A DNA stretch of 64,000 nucleotides from Tricholoma matsutake (taxonomy: Eukaryota > Basidiomycota > Agaricomycetes > Agaricales > Tricholomataceae): contig AP026538.1 in NCBI GenBank assembly GCA_026075535.2, positions 17,058,337 to 17,122,336 on the forward strand, in the 5' to 3' direction. Numbering within the stretch: the first letter of the stretch is position 1; every line of letters begins with the position of its first letter. The position numbers were made by a program, and so were the translations under genes. The notes beneath the pieces are model-generated. The model was not told where the DNA came from. It did no database searches and worked only from the letters and a program-made list of their open reading frames with translations. Shown here piece by piece: positions 33,889 to 45,060 of this stretch.

Positions 33889-34240
33889 CTAGACCAACAA
33901 TCTCATATTCAGCAGTGGATGTTCATTAAGGTACAATATCTGATCTGGGTCCTTATGCCTCTCAGGGTCTGGTATTGTCAGCCATGAGTTGTAATCCAAC
34001 ACCATTGAGATTTTGTTGCTCCCTAGTTTTTTGACATGGTCCATCATCCGCCCAGTGGGCGTAGAAAATGTATATCCTATGCACGTCAGTTCTGGACCGG
34101 CAAAATGCATGTAGAGAAAGGAAGCCTATATGTGCGTTAGAAGCAAAGAGAAAAGTATATGAACCTCTTCTACAATCTCATCATTGTACTCGTCAGCATC
34201 TTGAATAGGGTTGTAATTTATGGATATGCGAAGGACAAGT
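33889..34240 (-). CDS. hypothetical, 5' end unresolved
   Basis: Exon 34135-33889 (ASFLYMHFAGPELTCIGYTF...NEHPLLNMRLLV) is joined across a 29-base gap ending in a pyrimidine-rich acceptor to upstream sequence reading NYNPIQDADEYNDEIVEE (to about 34165). The frame stays open beyond 34240 without a clear start. It ends 11 bases from the APRT stop, tail to tail. No family is recognised. The region further upstream is G-rich and may be rearranged, so this may be a truncated gene. Confidence 0.4.
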
Positions 34241-34799
34241 TTAGTGGAAATACGTACCAATGAGAACACTAGAAAGTATAAGCAAGTTAGAAATCTATTA
34301 ACACATTCTGAATCTGCGGTGGCTAACTGCTACGTGGCAATCCCCACTCACCCAACCAGTGGGGGGGGCCACCCCCTTCCCTCCAGATTTCTACCCCGGA
34401 ACCACTAGCACCCTCTCTAACTTGACCAGGTCCTGACAAAGGCTGAGCTGATCATAGCCCCCCAATAGTAGGGTTAAAAGCCCTGTGAACTGCAGAGTGC
34501 AGATCTCAGTGCTTTAGTTTCCTACAGTTCACCCCTCATGTCCACCTATCGAACGTGACAGCGAGTGCGGTGGTTCGACGAGAAGCTGAAACAAGCATGT
34601 GAGATCGATCGTCCATTCGATGGCCCAGAAATATCACTCATTTTGCATTTGGAGCTACAACACCCTAAAACCCACTAGTACTACTAAAGTAGTGGGAAGG
34701 CATGATGAGATCCAGGCTCGGATTGTCCAAGGGATGTTCATAGCTTCTTTACTCTAGTTTCCCGAATATGAGGGCCTCACCACTGGTTTTTGGGGGCAC
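34241..34799. other. no gene recognised
   Basis: Contains a run of seven G near 34365 and no consistent coding frame. Confidence 0.45.
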
Positions 34800-35313
34800 A
34801 GGTGGCAGATGCCAACAATGCGCACACCATCAAGAACGGCTTGCTGGAGTGGGGAGCAAGACATGCAGAGTTGTATATGTTCTATGAGGGTTAGTGTACA
34901 TCCGAGTCCAAGTTTCTTTGCTTACAAGGTAAGGTTATGGAAAGCCTTCTGAATGGTGTGGGCAAACGGATGATGCCAGAGAATGCATTTGCTTTGCTGT
35001 TGGCTGCAGAACATGCACCTGCAAAGCTGGCCTCAGTGATTGATGCCTGGTATGCCGAAATAAGGAATATGATACTCAGTGGACAGACGACGTCATTTGC
35101 AGCAAGAGTTTAAATGGGACAGAGAGGCATTCGAGGATGCGGACAAGGTGGAGTGGATTATGGCCTCCGTTTCTAGAAGTGTTGACCTTTTCGAGTTGCT
35201 TCATTATTCCGAGGCTTCTACTCTATGCAATGAATCGAGTGAGGAGCTGGCTTGAATCGGCTAGAGGGCCGAAGCCAAGCATGGGTACTACTGCAACTAG
35301 TACTGCTTCTCCT
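34800..35313 (+). pseudogene. decayed coding fragments, unknown family
   Basis: Three coding-like pieces follow each other in different frames: AQVADANNAHTIKNGLLEWG, then VMESLLNGVGKRMMPENAFA (which ends in TAA near 35113), then EFKWDREAFEDADKVEWIMA ending in TGA. The first two can be joined across a short gttagt..acaag intron; the third needs a frameshift or an unseen intron. The pieces are rich in helical, soluble-type sequence. Best read as a gene remnant. Confidence 0.35.
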
Positions 35314-35720
35314 CCATACATCGAATTGCAGGAGGAGTTGCAACTCGAGATGTCCTGGTAGTCCAATGGACAACAATGCAGGAGTAAGCTTCGAATCTTG
35401 CTGTATAAATATCTTCAGGCTTGTCCTGGTCCTTCTTGCCTATCTGAGCCACCCTCTCCTCTATGTTCCTCTCAATGTCTATAAAAGATGAAACTAATTC
35501 ACAACATGGGAAAGGGACATGGAACGAAGCACATACTATCGCTGATCTCCTTTACTGCCCACCCTTTGAACTCATCGAGTTAATGCTTGCTGATCTATCG
35601 AAGAAGGTCCATGTATGCTTGCTCTACTTACACATGGATGTAGGAGGTTGAGGAAAGCATTGGTGCATTGGAGATGCGGACGCAGAAGAATAGATGAGAC
35701 AAATTTCTGCCATGACTTGA
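35314..35720. other. intergenic, nothing recognised
   Basis: Only short frames occur up to the start of repeat copy B. Confidence 0.45.
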
Positions 35721-37045
35721 TCAACACTAATTTGCCCACTAGTACTACGACTTTTAATGAGCATGCAGGTAAGTTGAGAACGGTCCCAGAACAGAGTTCA
35801 TCAATTGCGACGGCACCATGAACAACGTGGCTGAAATGAGAAAAACAAATGGCATCGTGATCATTGTAGCAAACCCCCGCCCGCAGATCTAGAGTAAACA
35901 CAAGGCAGAGCTGCAACGCCAGTCTCCCTGGCTGGTCACAACCACCAGGAGTGAATTAGTCATCCTGGAAAATGAAAAGAAATGCAGAACACGACTAAAC
36001 GAATAACCAGATGGAGAAGCTACACAGCATTATATTTGCCCTGCAGTCAAAGAATACAGATCGCAAGGATTGCAGACCGAAGAGCAGAGCTGCATCTTCA
36101 AACTTCCTACAGAGATATTGATACACTCCTGCATGTCAATATTTGAGCAGCTGTGCCTTTAGGCCAAAATGGAGGTGTAGAGTATACAGCTGCAGCGGAT
36201 TCCCGCGCAGGGATTGAAATAAAATGGAAAATGGAAACCTCAGAAGGATTTGTGGCTGAAATCCCAACAAATGAATGATATATGCAGCGGAATCCTGCGC
36301 AGAATTGATAAGGTAGGGAATGAGGAGCAGCCCTTATGGCGCTCATTCTAATTAGAGAAGAGAATAGATCTAGAGATGATTGGCTATGTGGGCCGTGGAC
36401 GTAGCGCCATCCTTCAAACCATGAAATAAGCAAAAAAATCACATATGGGTTCTCCGTTATTTTGCCCTCTGGCAGGTTCTTTTGCGATGTTTTGAAAAAG
36501 GTAGCCAAACATGGCGACGTCATTGCACCTTCTAACCTCAGAATCAGTCCTGAAAGTCGTTCCTTTAATTTTCCCGATGCGCCATTGGCAGTTCAAGAAA
36601 TATGGTGTTGTATCGCTGCATCTTCTGGTATGATGTTAGTGTCGTCTTTGCAAGAATATCCACAGTTCAGATTGCAATTATGATGTAGGTAAGAAAGGGT
36701 ACTTACAAAAACAATGGTCACAATTTCAGGGTGGCAGTTATGCCACGCCTTGTGACAGGACGTACTAGGACGTACTCATGAGGAGACCTGATTAGCATGA
36801 GAGATCCTGCACTTACAAAGCAATGGTCATGATTTCAGGGTGGTAGTTGTGCCGCACCTTTCTTGTGACAGGACGTACTAGGACGTACTTGTGAGCAGAC
36901 CTGATGAGCGTGGGAGAAAGACAATCATGTTCCTGTCATTTGCTGCATCTCAGTCATCGTGCATGCACACTGCATTCTATCACATTTGATCCTGCAATTT
37001 TCCAGCACGGGAAACCGCCACGATTAGTGCAGTCAACAACTCTTA
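35721..37045 (+). repeat. interspersed repeat family, copy B, with orientation switch
   Basis: 35721-36924 is collinear with the right palindrome arm (about 46830-48210), including the reading frame PSGRFFCDVLKKVAKHGDVI and two copies of the ggacgtactaggacgtact unit. From about 36925 to 37045 the sequence matches the left arm plus strand (about 40262-40385), that is, the opposite orientation of the family. The copy is therefore a head-to-head composite with material missing at the joint. Confidence 0.75.
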
Positions 37046-37738
37046 CTGCTAGGGATGTCATTAGTGGACGTTTACCTTCTAGTTTACCTTCTAGTTTTTT
37101 GTTCTGCCACATTTGACGTGGCCGTGGTCTTCCTGGGCATTTGTGGAGAAAATATGCAGACGGGTAGCCATGTAAATGATTTCCGATCCACTGGACGAGA
37201 TGAATGGCATATGTTGGGGTTTTCTTTTCTGTGCTCATCTACGAAAAGCGATGTGCCCCCATCTGTTTCATTAACCAGTACCGCCTGGCGCATATATCTA
37301 GACACATAACAGCAGTCCTCTACCACCAGATGCCCCTGCGATGCACTCAACAACCCCCAAAAAGGAGCCGAGAACTACCCAAAAGTATGGACCCATCTGT
37401 TTCACCCATTAGCCCTAACTAACTTCATACCACATCTAGCTCCCGAACCTCTCAATCTCTCCGAAATCAAAGAAGCGTTGCGCTCGCGGTTCAATTCCTT
37501 TGACTCAGGGATCCTCCTTAACACCCCAATAACCATGGACCCACCCTCAATCTTCCCCTCACAACTACCCCCATACACATCGTTCCCACCTCAACCCTCG
37601 AACAGCCATACCATTACCAAACAGACCCCTCGCCTTTGCCACCCCTTATGTATTTGGGTGGAGGCACACCCACTGCAGGTGGGCTGCTTCCTCGTTCCGA
37701 CTAGGCAACGCCTTGCCTGAGAGTAGAGAAAAGAAAAT
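37046..37738. other. possible Pro-rich exon, otherwise nothing
   Basis: A plus-strand frame at about 37456-37720 reads LNLSEIKEALRSRFNSFDSG and then becomes Pro/Ser-rich, which looks like coding sequence, but no gene can be assembled around it. Confidence 0.3.
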
Positions 37739-38287
37739 ATGCAAGGTCCTCAAACAGTGTCTTCATTTGGCAGAGACTGGATAATCAGGGCAAGTGGGGA
37801 CCTCTGGAACGAGAAAGCCTGGAGGACAGCAGATGGTGAGGATTTGTCAGGTTCTTGTGAGTTTCTGGACTTCTGCTCTGTCAAGCTTGGTCTAATGGTT
37901 CTACTAGTCCACTTCATCCCCATTTTCACTTGCCCAGGTCCTGTTTGTTATTGTGCCATCTTTCCTAGATCCTCCAATCTTGTGAACGACATGAGTTCAT
38001 CCGACTTCTCTGGATCTCACACTTGGAAGATTGCTGACACTGATGAGCAACCTGCAGCCTCAGGCTTGATGTGGCTTGGTGTCTTCGTGAGGGGTATGGT
38101 TTGCGATGTTGAAGTTGAGCCCACCTACAGTCTTCAAAGAGTTTTCAAGCTTGGCGGCGGCGGCTTAAGCATACCCGAGCTGAAAGAATGCAGGGCGAAT
38201 GACTGCGGGTATCAGAAGCTCCGGGTTCCAGTGGAGAGGGTTGGCAGCAAGTCCAGAGAAGAGGTCCTAGCAGCTTGCTTGAACTAA
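37739..38287 (+). CDS. weak hypothetical reading frame
   Basis: 182 residues from ATG to TAA. It has one hydrophobic stretch (LGLMVLLVHFIPIFTCPGPV) and a C-terminal part that looks coding (LKECRANDCGYQKLRVPVER). The frame past the stop (DNWEELHHDEVVAGRIYLVI) also looks coding, so this may be a multi-exon or broken gene. Not assignable. Confidence 0.25.
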   Translation: MQGPQTVSSFGRDWIIRASGDLWNEKAWRTADGEDLSGSCEFLDFCSVKLGLMVLLVHFIPIFTCPGPVCYCAIFPRSSNLVNDMSSSDFSGSHTWKIADTDEQPAASGLMWLGVFVRGMVCDVEVEPTYSLQRVFKLGGGGLSIPELKECRANDCGYQKLRVPVERVGSKSREEVLAACLN

Positions 38288-38505
38288 GATAACTGGGAAG
38301 AGCTTCACCATGATGAAGTTGTGGCTGGGCGCATCTATCTGGTGATCGAACTTCCTTCTGGTGAGATAGTTCCTTTTCTACTGAGTGGAGGCCGATCCCT
38401 GACATTAGAGTGGCCACAGGACGCTCTCGGCCAATTAAACGCCAGGCAGCCAGAGGTGCAATTGATATCATTCTCGAAATGAGTTGTCTGACAGGCTTCC
38501 TTTAG

Positions 38506-39740
38506 AAATACCTTGAAATAAAGAAAATGTCGCCAGCTGAAAGGAAGAAGGTCAACAAACGCATTGTATTCTTTGCTGGAAAGGGCGCTCCAGCTTGTGA
38601 GTCTTGATGATCCTTATGTGCTTGCGTCTGACTGCATTTACTGTGTAGACTATATCGCGAAATTGGTTTGTCGTATGACCATCTTGATGTTAGCGAGCAA
38701 TTAATAAATGTTCAGACAATCTGCCTCATCGTCAATGTCGCGAGGGTCATCAACACCGACCCTGAAATGAAAGACTATCTTATGCTCTACTCCCCAGAAG
38801 CAAGCCCCCATTAAGACAGAACTTCACATTTGAAGTACCTGACACTTCTGTCCCAGTTGTCAAGATGTGCTGGCTGATATCCGAGGCAGGGATGAGAATC
38901 TCTGTGAGCAAGACAGAGTAGTCTGGGAGGAACTGTCGGTACATTGTGGCATTGTGAGCTTCTGCGGCATTGATGCTGATTGGTGTGAGGTAGATGGTGC
39001 AAATATCAAGATTGCTGAGGAAGTTAGTGTTGTGTTTGTTATAATCATCTGAGACGTACTGATCTCATTTATGCATAGGTTGGGGAGAGCAATGTCTGTT
39101 AGTAACTTGTCTCATTCAATCGTCCCGCACTGCTCATTGCTGATGCCTTGCTAGTCTTCTTTGGTCACCTTACCCTGTACATTGTCTGGTGTTATTTGAT
39201 GCTCTCAGTTCTTATTCTGCCGCTTCCAGACCTCCGGTACCAGCACATGTATCAGCCTATCCGCATTGCCCGTCTTTGGCAAACATCCTTAACCAGGTTT
39301 CAGCTGGTATATTCGGTGATGGCGGGGTGTATGAGCCGTAAGTTCCTGACGTTTAACCTCCATCAAACAATGGATTACTGATACTTTCACGTCTAGACTT
39401 CTAAATACCATTAGACAAGGCGATTACTACCTTCTTTTGGACGATTTTGATTCCTGTGAGTCTAAGCTATGGTCAGATATAGCGTAACATTTCCTAGCTG
39501 CATCAGTATAGACATTGCGGCATTGGGGATGGTGGATGAAGCATATCGCAACCAAGACGACTAGAGGTTGATCCAAACTACAGCCAAGGCGAGTGAATGT
39601 TTCCTGCTGGCTCTCTTTGTGTTGTCTTAACAAGTCCCTTTATACTACAGATTGGCAAGTTCAGTTCAGATCGTGCTATTAATGAATATGCAGAAAGCTA
39701 CTGGAACATCGAGCCTACACCTGTGTCTAGTAAGAAATGA
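38506..39740 (+). pseudogene. GPH1: glycogen phosphorylase, C-terminal fragment
   Basis: Glycogen phosphorylase releases glucose-1-phosphate from glycogen. Pieces of its C-terminal catalytic domain appear in order: IKKMSPAERKKVNKRIVFFA, YIAKL, LIVNVARVINTDPEMKDYLM, an inverted block with LIPASDISQHI and CLNGGLLLG, VDGANIKIAEEV, VFFGHLTL, DLRYQHMYQPI, the SAGIFGDGGVYE-equivalent, LLNTIRQGDYYLLLDDFDS and finally FSSDRAINEYAESYWNIEPT before TGA. Intron-like gaps with splice signals remain, so it came from DNA, not from a processed mRNA. A TAG (39559-39561), frame changes and the inversion show it is dead. The N-terminal two thirds are absent. Confidence 0.88.
38791..38933 (-). other. in-place inversion within the phosphorylase fragment
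   Basis: On the minus strand this block reads FLPDYSV..., LIPASDISQHI, GTEVSGTSNVKFCLNGGLLL, exactly the part that should lie between YLMLY (ends 38790, plus) and VDGANI (near 38990, plus). The flanking exons are in plus orientation. Confidence 0.85.
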
Positions 39741-40701
39741 GGTCTGAGATGAATGAGGTTATTTCTGTGTCTCCATGTTTTCCTGATGAACAACCATCAA
39801 AGTCATGTCATCCACAGCCATTTTGCTGAATTTCGTCCTTTGCACTTGGAGAATGTGTGGATCTCTGGATGACTCGGAAGCTATGATGAGCTTACCACTT
39901 TTCACCTCTGTCTTGTAGCTTGCAAGTCTATGTTCAACTCTCCAGTACTTCAACCATTTTATCTTGATATACATTTACGATTATCCTCCCTTCTGCACGG
40001 ATTTCTGCAGCATCACTTCCAACTTCAATTTGTCCTGATATACATAGTAAAATGTTCCTCCCTTCTGCGTGGATTTCTGCAGCATTGCTTCTAGGAGGGT
40101 TTCGAATTCTGCGTTTTCATTATCCAAGACCCGGATTGTAGGACAGATCAAAGAGACTGGCCAGGAGTTATTCTGGAGTACAGTTGCTGCTGTGTTCACC
40201 ATCTCACGTCATGTCAGTCCGGAAGGAACCAATTTAGCATGGGAAACAGCTGTGATGATCACTGTTCCTGTCATTTGCTGCATCTCAGTCATCATGCATA
40301 CGCACTGCGTTCTATCACATTTGATCCTGCAATGTTCCAGTGTGGGAAACCACCGTGATTAGTGCAGTCAACAACTCTCTTTGCTTTAAGCAGAGTTTAC
40401 ATTCCTCTTTGAACATTCATGTTTATGATGCGTCACTCATTCTCGCCCTCCCATGCAGTTAGAATTTGTGCACTTGTGGTGGAGAAGAAGCTGTGCTTCC
40501 TCTTGTGCATGCTGCTCATCGCGCATCGAGTCTTAGTTGTTGACAGATCTATACCATTCTGCTACTCTAAATCATCTTAGCGTAGGCGCACAATGGGAAT
40601 TCAAGTGAATATTAAAATGCCAATCAATTGTATTTGTGGTATGTGACTTCAGTGCTATAGTTCATGCTATGACCTTAGAAACTCACGAATGTGACAGATC
40701 T

Positions 40702-41207
40702 ATCAGGACAATGGTGCACTATATGATATATGACTGTACGTCCTAGTACATACCATCATAGGACAGGTGTGACACCATGGGCACTGCGATGTGGTGACTA
40801 TTATGGTGTAAGTACCTTCACTTATCATTCTCGCATATGGAATAATTGATGATTGTCTCCCATGCTCATCAGGTCTCATCACGAGTATGTCCTAGTACGT
40901 CCTGTTACAGGAAAGGCGCGGCACAACTGCCCCTCTGCAATTGTGACCGTTGCATTTGTAAGTGCCTCCTCTTACCTACGTGATTGTCCTTCTCCCATGC
41001 TCATCAGGTCTTCTCACAAGTACATCCTAGTACGTCCTGTCACAAGAAAGGCATGGCACAACTACCACCCTGAAATCATGACCATTGCTTTGTAAGTGCA
41101 GGATCTCTCATGCTAATCAGGTCTCCTCATGAGTACGTCCTAGTACGTCCTGTCACAAGGCGTGGCATAACTGCCACCCTGAAATTGTGACCATTGTTTT
41201 TGTAAGT
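40702..41207 (-). repeat. tandem array of about 110-150-base units, left arm
   Basis: Four diverged units, each with cttac..tggtcac, cagggtggcagttgtgcc, gtgacaggacgtactaggacgtact and gagacctgatgagcatgggaga on the minus strand. The inner ggacgtacta is itself repeated twice in each unit. Confidence 0.75.
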
Positions 41208-41509
41208 ACCCTTCCTTACCTACGTCATAATTGCAATCTGAACTGTGGATATTCTTGCAAAGACGATGCTAACATAATACCGGAAGATGCAGCGATACAA
41301 CACCATATTTCTCGAACTGCCGATGGCGGGTTGGGAAAATTAAAGGAATGACTTTCAGGACTGATTCTGAGGTTAGAAGGTGCAATGACGTCGCCACATT
41401 TGGCTACCTTTTTCAAAATGTCGCAAAAGAACCTGCCAGAGGGCAAAATAATGGAGAACCCATATGTGATTTTTTTGCTTATTTTATGGTTTGAACATCA
41501 TTCATATTT

Positions 41510-42034
41510 TTGTCTCTAGCTGTGGTATGTCAAGGATGGATTGTCCACCTAGAAATGACCAAGCCCTTTGAAGGCTACACGTGTTGGACATATGAACTTT
41601 ATTGTGCTGTCCGTCGATCTAGACTACTTTACGACCTGCTCCTGCTCCTTGTGGCCCACAGTCTCATGGCATCTTCTTGGTTTCTCCTGAAGGGCAGCGT
41701 CGTCCACGGCCCACATACCCAATTGTCTCTAGATCTATTCTCTTCTCTAAATAGAATTAGCGCCATAAGGGCTGCTCCTCGTTTCCTACCTTATCAATTC
41801 TGCGTGGGATTCCGCTGCATCTATATCAATCATTTGTTGGGATTTCAGCCACAAATCCTTTCCTTTTTCCATTTTGTTTCAATCCCTGCATGGGAATCCG
41901 CTGCAGCTGTACACTCTACACCTCCTTTTTGGCACCTGCTGAAATGTCGACATGCGGGAGCATATCTCTGTACATTTGAAAATGCAGTTCTGCTCTTTAG
42001 TCTAAAATCCTTGCAATCTTTATTCTTTGGGTGA
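41510..42034 (+). CDS. arm reading frame, 174 residues, doubtful
   Basis: Frame MSLAVVCQGWIVHLEMTKPF...; the same frame is present without visible change in the right arm (47146-47670, minus). It has hydrophobic stretches (LLYDLLLLLVAHSLMASSWF) but no domain. Being unchanged between arms mainly reflects their recent duplication and is not proof of coding. Confidence 0.2.
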   Translation: MSLAVVCQGWIVHLEMTKPFEGYTCWTYELYCAVRRSRLLYDLLLLLVAHSLMASSWFLLKGSVVHGPHTQLSLDLFSSLNRISAIRAAPRFLPYQFCVGFRCIYINHLLGFQPQILSFFHFVSIPAWESAAAVHSTPPFWHLLKCRHAGAYLCTFENAVLLFSLKSLQSLFFG

Positions 42035-42535
42035 ATATAATGCTGTGTAGCTTCTTTGTCTGGTTATACGTTTAGTCATGTTCTGCATTGCTTTTCATTT
42101 GCCAGGATGACTAATTCACTCTTGGTGGTTGTGCCCAACAATGGAGACTGGCGTTGTGGCTCTGCCCTGTTTTTACTCTAGATCTGTGGGTGGGGGTTTG
42201 CTACAATGATCATGATGCCATTTGTTTTTCTCATTTCAGCCACGTTGTTCTCGGTGCCATTGCCATTGATGAACTCTGTTCTGGTTGTATTCGACCGTTC
42301 TCAACTTACCTGCACGCACATTGAAAGTCATAGTACTAGTGGGCAAATTAGTGTTGTTGAACAGAAGATGTGTAGACATACCACAAAGAGCATTCCTGAC
42401 AGAATCCATCACAGAGCTCGCTTGGCCTCGTGCCCAGTTGGAGGGTGGTTCACACCTTCCAGTTGAAGGTATGCAACCGCTCCACACTTCCAATACTTCC
42501 ATCTATACTCAGACCTTCGCTGTGCCACTGAACAC

Positions 42536-42894
42536 ATGTTCTGGTCGCGGTTAACATTGATGATCATATTTACCAAGATCGCAAGCCTGTGTAGGTCCTG
42601 TGGTGATGCCGAGAAAGTTATCGTAGCACAAGAAAGTCAAAAGGATTGTATGGATCAGTCTCAGCAACTATGGGCAAAATGCATGGCATTGGTCAATCTG
42701 GCCTCAATGACAAAGTAGATGAGGAACTTCTCATTGACAAGAAGAAGCCCAAGAAGATGGAGGGCCCTCGACCTCAGGACGGAACTGGTTCGTCCAGAAT
42801 TGGCCTTACACCCCAGGGACCAGACCACCATTTTCCGAGACGCCATCAAGTGCATGCTCAATCGACAGAAAGAACAAGACTATCACTAAGATGA
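42536..42894 (+). CDS. arm reading frames, helical, doubtful
   Basis: The frame with GDAEKVIVAQESQKDCMDQS...ASMTK, and an overlapping one with SGLNDKVDEELLIDKKKPKK, look like helical protein sequence and are mirrored at 46331-46644 on the minus strand. They are interrupted by stops within the arm. Probably fragments of a former gene. Confidence 0.2.
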
Positions 42895-43276
42895 TCATGT
42901 CGACATTCCATATCAGGCCTTACTGGTACTCCACTTTCCAAGTTTGTCGCCCCTGTTACTTTCTCAATATCAGAGTCAAGTAGAGATGGATGCGATGTGG
43001 CCATGGTGGACATATCCTTGTCGATAGGAGGGATGCTGCTGCCCATCCAAAAGTACCCATCAAATATTCCAGCTTGTTTATCTTTGATTCCGATGACGAC
43101 ATGGACGTATATCAGGAAGAGTCCATGAACTTGAAGTGTGATGTGACAATCGTGACAGATGTCCCACCCGATTGTTGTACAATATCCTGCATAGTCATTC
43201 ATTTATTCCCCACACAACCTACTTTCCATCACTTATCTGATCCATGTCTTCACCAACTCTCGTTCCTTCTATGACA

Positions 43277-45060
43277 AAATGAAACACCACAGCTCAGCAA
43301 ACAGCTCAAAAGCGTTTAACACTTATTAGAATGATGAAGGACTTATAACTTGCCCCAGCCTCAACCATTTTCTGGCCCACAATACGTCCTGTCTCAATAA
43401 GTGACCCAAGGAAAATGAAATGCCACAGCTCAGCAATCTGGGATTTGACAGCAAGTGCATGATCAGTTGTCTTGGTGAATACTGTCACCCAAGATTGTTG
43501 AAATCCTACAAGGACTTTTCATATAAGGTTGAGTAGTAGACATATCTTCATGCTCGGTCTGATAAGCAGCAGAGCAGGGAGAATCACATAGGTGTAACTA
43601 GTCGAGAGTGTAGAATTAGAGAGCTGTTGAACGTTAAAGCTTCTAGTGCTTCCAGAAGCCCCTACAGAAGCCGTAGGTCAGGCCAGTCAGGACATATTCA
43701 GGAATGTAATAACACTAACAGCCAGGTCTTGGCTTGGTTGTAACGTCCGATTGAGGATAGGAAAATGTTCAACCCTCCCATCTTCCCATCCAAACAACGA
43801 TACCCATCTCCCCATTCTCAACCTCATCCACCCCCACATGCCTCCGCAGCACAATATACCCTCCCACAGCTCGGAAGCTTCAACAAATCACACACCTGCA
43901 TACGCCTTCACTACTATGCAAATTGCTCTGATCAGTACAGCAGCCTTAGGGAGGACATATGAAGACAGAAATGCACCTCCCGCATGCGCGTCTTGACCAC
44001 TGGGTACTGCTGTCCAATTGAGGTGATGTCGATGTGCAAGGCTACATCACTTTTGTAGTCTTTGGCCTTCATTTCGGATGTCGTCTGCATCTTCCTCTTT
44101 TTCATGTGCTTGACTCAGAAGTGGGGGACGATGGTGGACGATAGTCATTGTCAACTTCCCCATGTTGTGAGTGAGATCTTAATGAAGGGCTTGGGGTCGA
44201 AATCGGTACCAACACAGATTTTCCCTCCTGTTGGAGACAATGCGGGGAGCAAGGAAGGAGAGACGAGTGCTTTGGGAATTGTATGCGGTGGGCTTGGGCA
44301 ATGGGCACAAGCTTCCTCGGTGTGGCTTGACTCTGATCCAGGGCACCGTCCTCAAGTGCGGACAGAGGGTTCACCTTCTTTCCAATTCCGGAACTAGCTG
44401 CACCTTGGCTGCACCGCGATGAGGAGGCAAGAACATAATCATCCTCCTTGCCAATGTTGCACTCATCCCTGTCTTCAGCTTGGCCGTTACTGATGTTTTG
44501 GACGTTCTGACGTTCAGCTTTAGTTCCTCCTAGGTACCGGTAAGCGCTTACCACCAGATATCAATGATACATCCAGAATACTTTGCGAGCCATACGTTGA
44601 TGCTTTTGTGTGACGTCTGGTCACATCCTTCATCCCTACACTGTTGTTAGTATCTTTCTGGTATCAAAGAGAATATACCTCAATACTTCCACGTTATCCA
44701 GCATGCACTATGGTGGAGGTATCATATCCATGGCCACCTGTTTTACTCTACCATACAGTCAGGATACTGATGTAGAAGTATTCTATCTATTTCCTCTATA
44801 TTTCTTGATTACTGCTGGCCCGGTATCCTAAATGTTTCCTACCAGTATGGTGGTAATATCTTCACAATACTATGACCTGAAAATCCTCAGACTACTATAC
44901 TATTTGCATACCTCCTGCATATCTCTGGCAAAGTATCTTGATGTTATCCTAACAATATTATGAATGGTATGTTGGAAATACAGAGTTAAACTATGTCAAT
45001 ACCAGTAAGATACTGCCTCCTCAGTACATGAAAATTATTTTGGGCCTTGTCTTCAATAGT
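43277..45060. other. spacer of the palindrome, outer part
   Basis: Single-copy in this window. A Ser-rich minus-strand frame at 44102-44554 (NPLSALEDGALDQSQATPRK) looks disordered and might be an exon. The rest is AT-rich with no chain of exons. Confidence 0.4.

Larger units (their letters stand above)
39770..43276 (+). repeat. left arm of the large palindrome
   Basis: Reverse complement of 45904-48297 followed by 57109-57788. Paired positions sum to 89180 in the first part and to 97991 in the second, so 40203-43276 aligns over 3074 bases with no net length change. Further out, about 39770-40202 matches copy A, but the right arm there is outside the window. Differences between the arms that I inspected are mostly transitions. 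The arm carries a tandem repeat array (about 40700-41207) and reading frames present in both arms. Confidence 0.92.

Noticed and set aside
37485..37500. tRNA B-box-like ggttcaattcc
   Set aside because: No A box or clover-leaf partner sequence lies at the right distance upstream, and the stretch reads as a coding frame.
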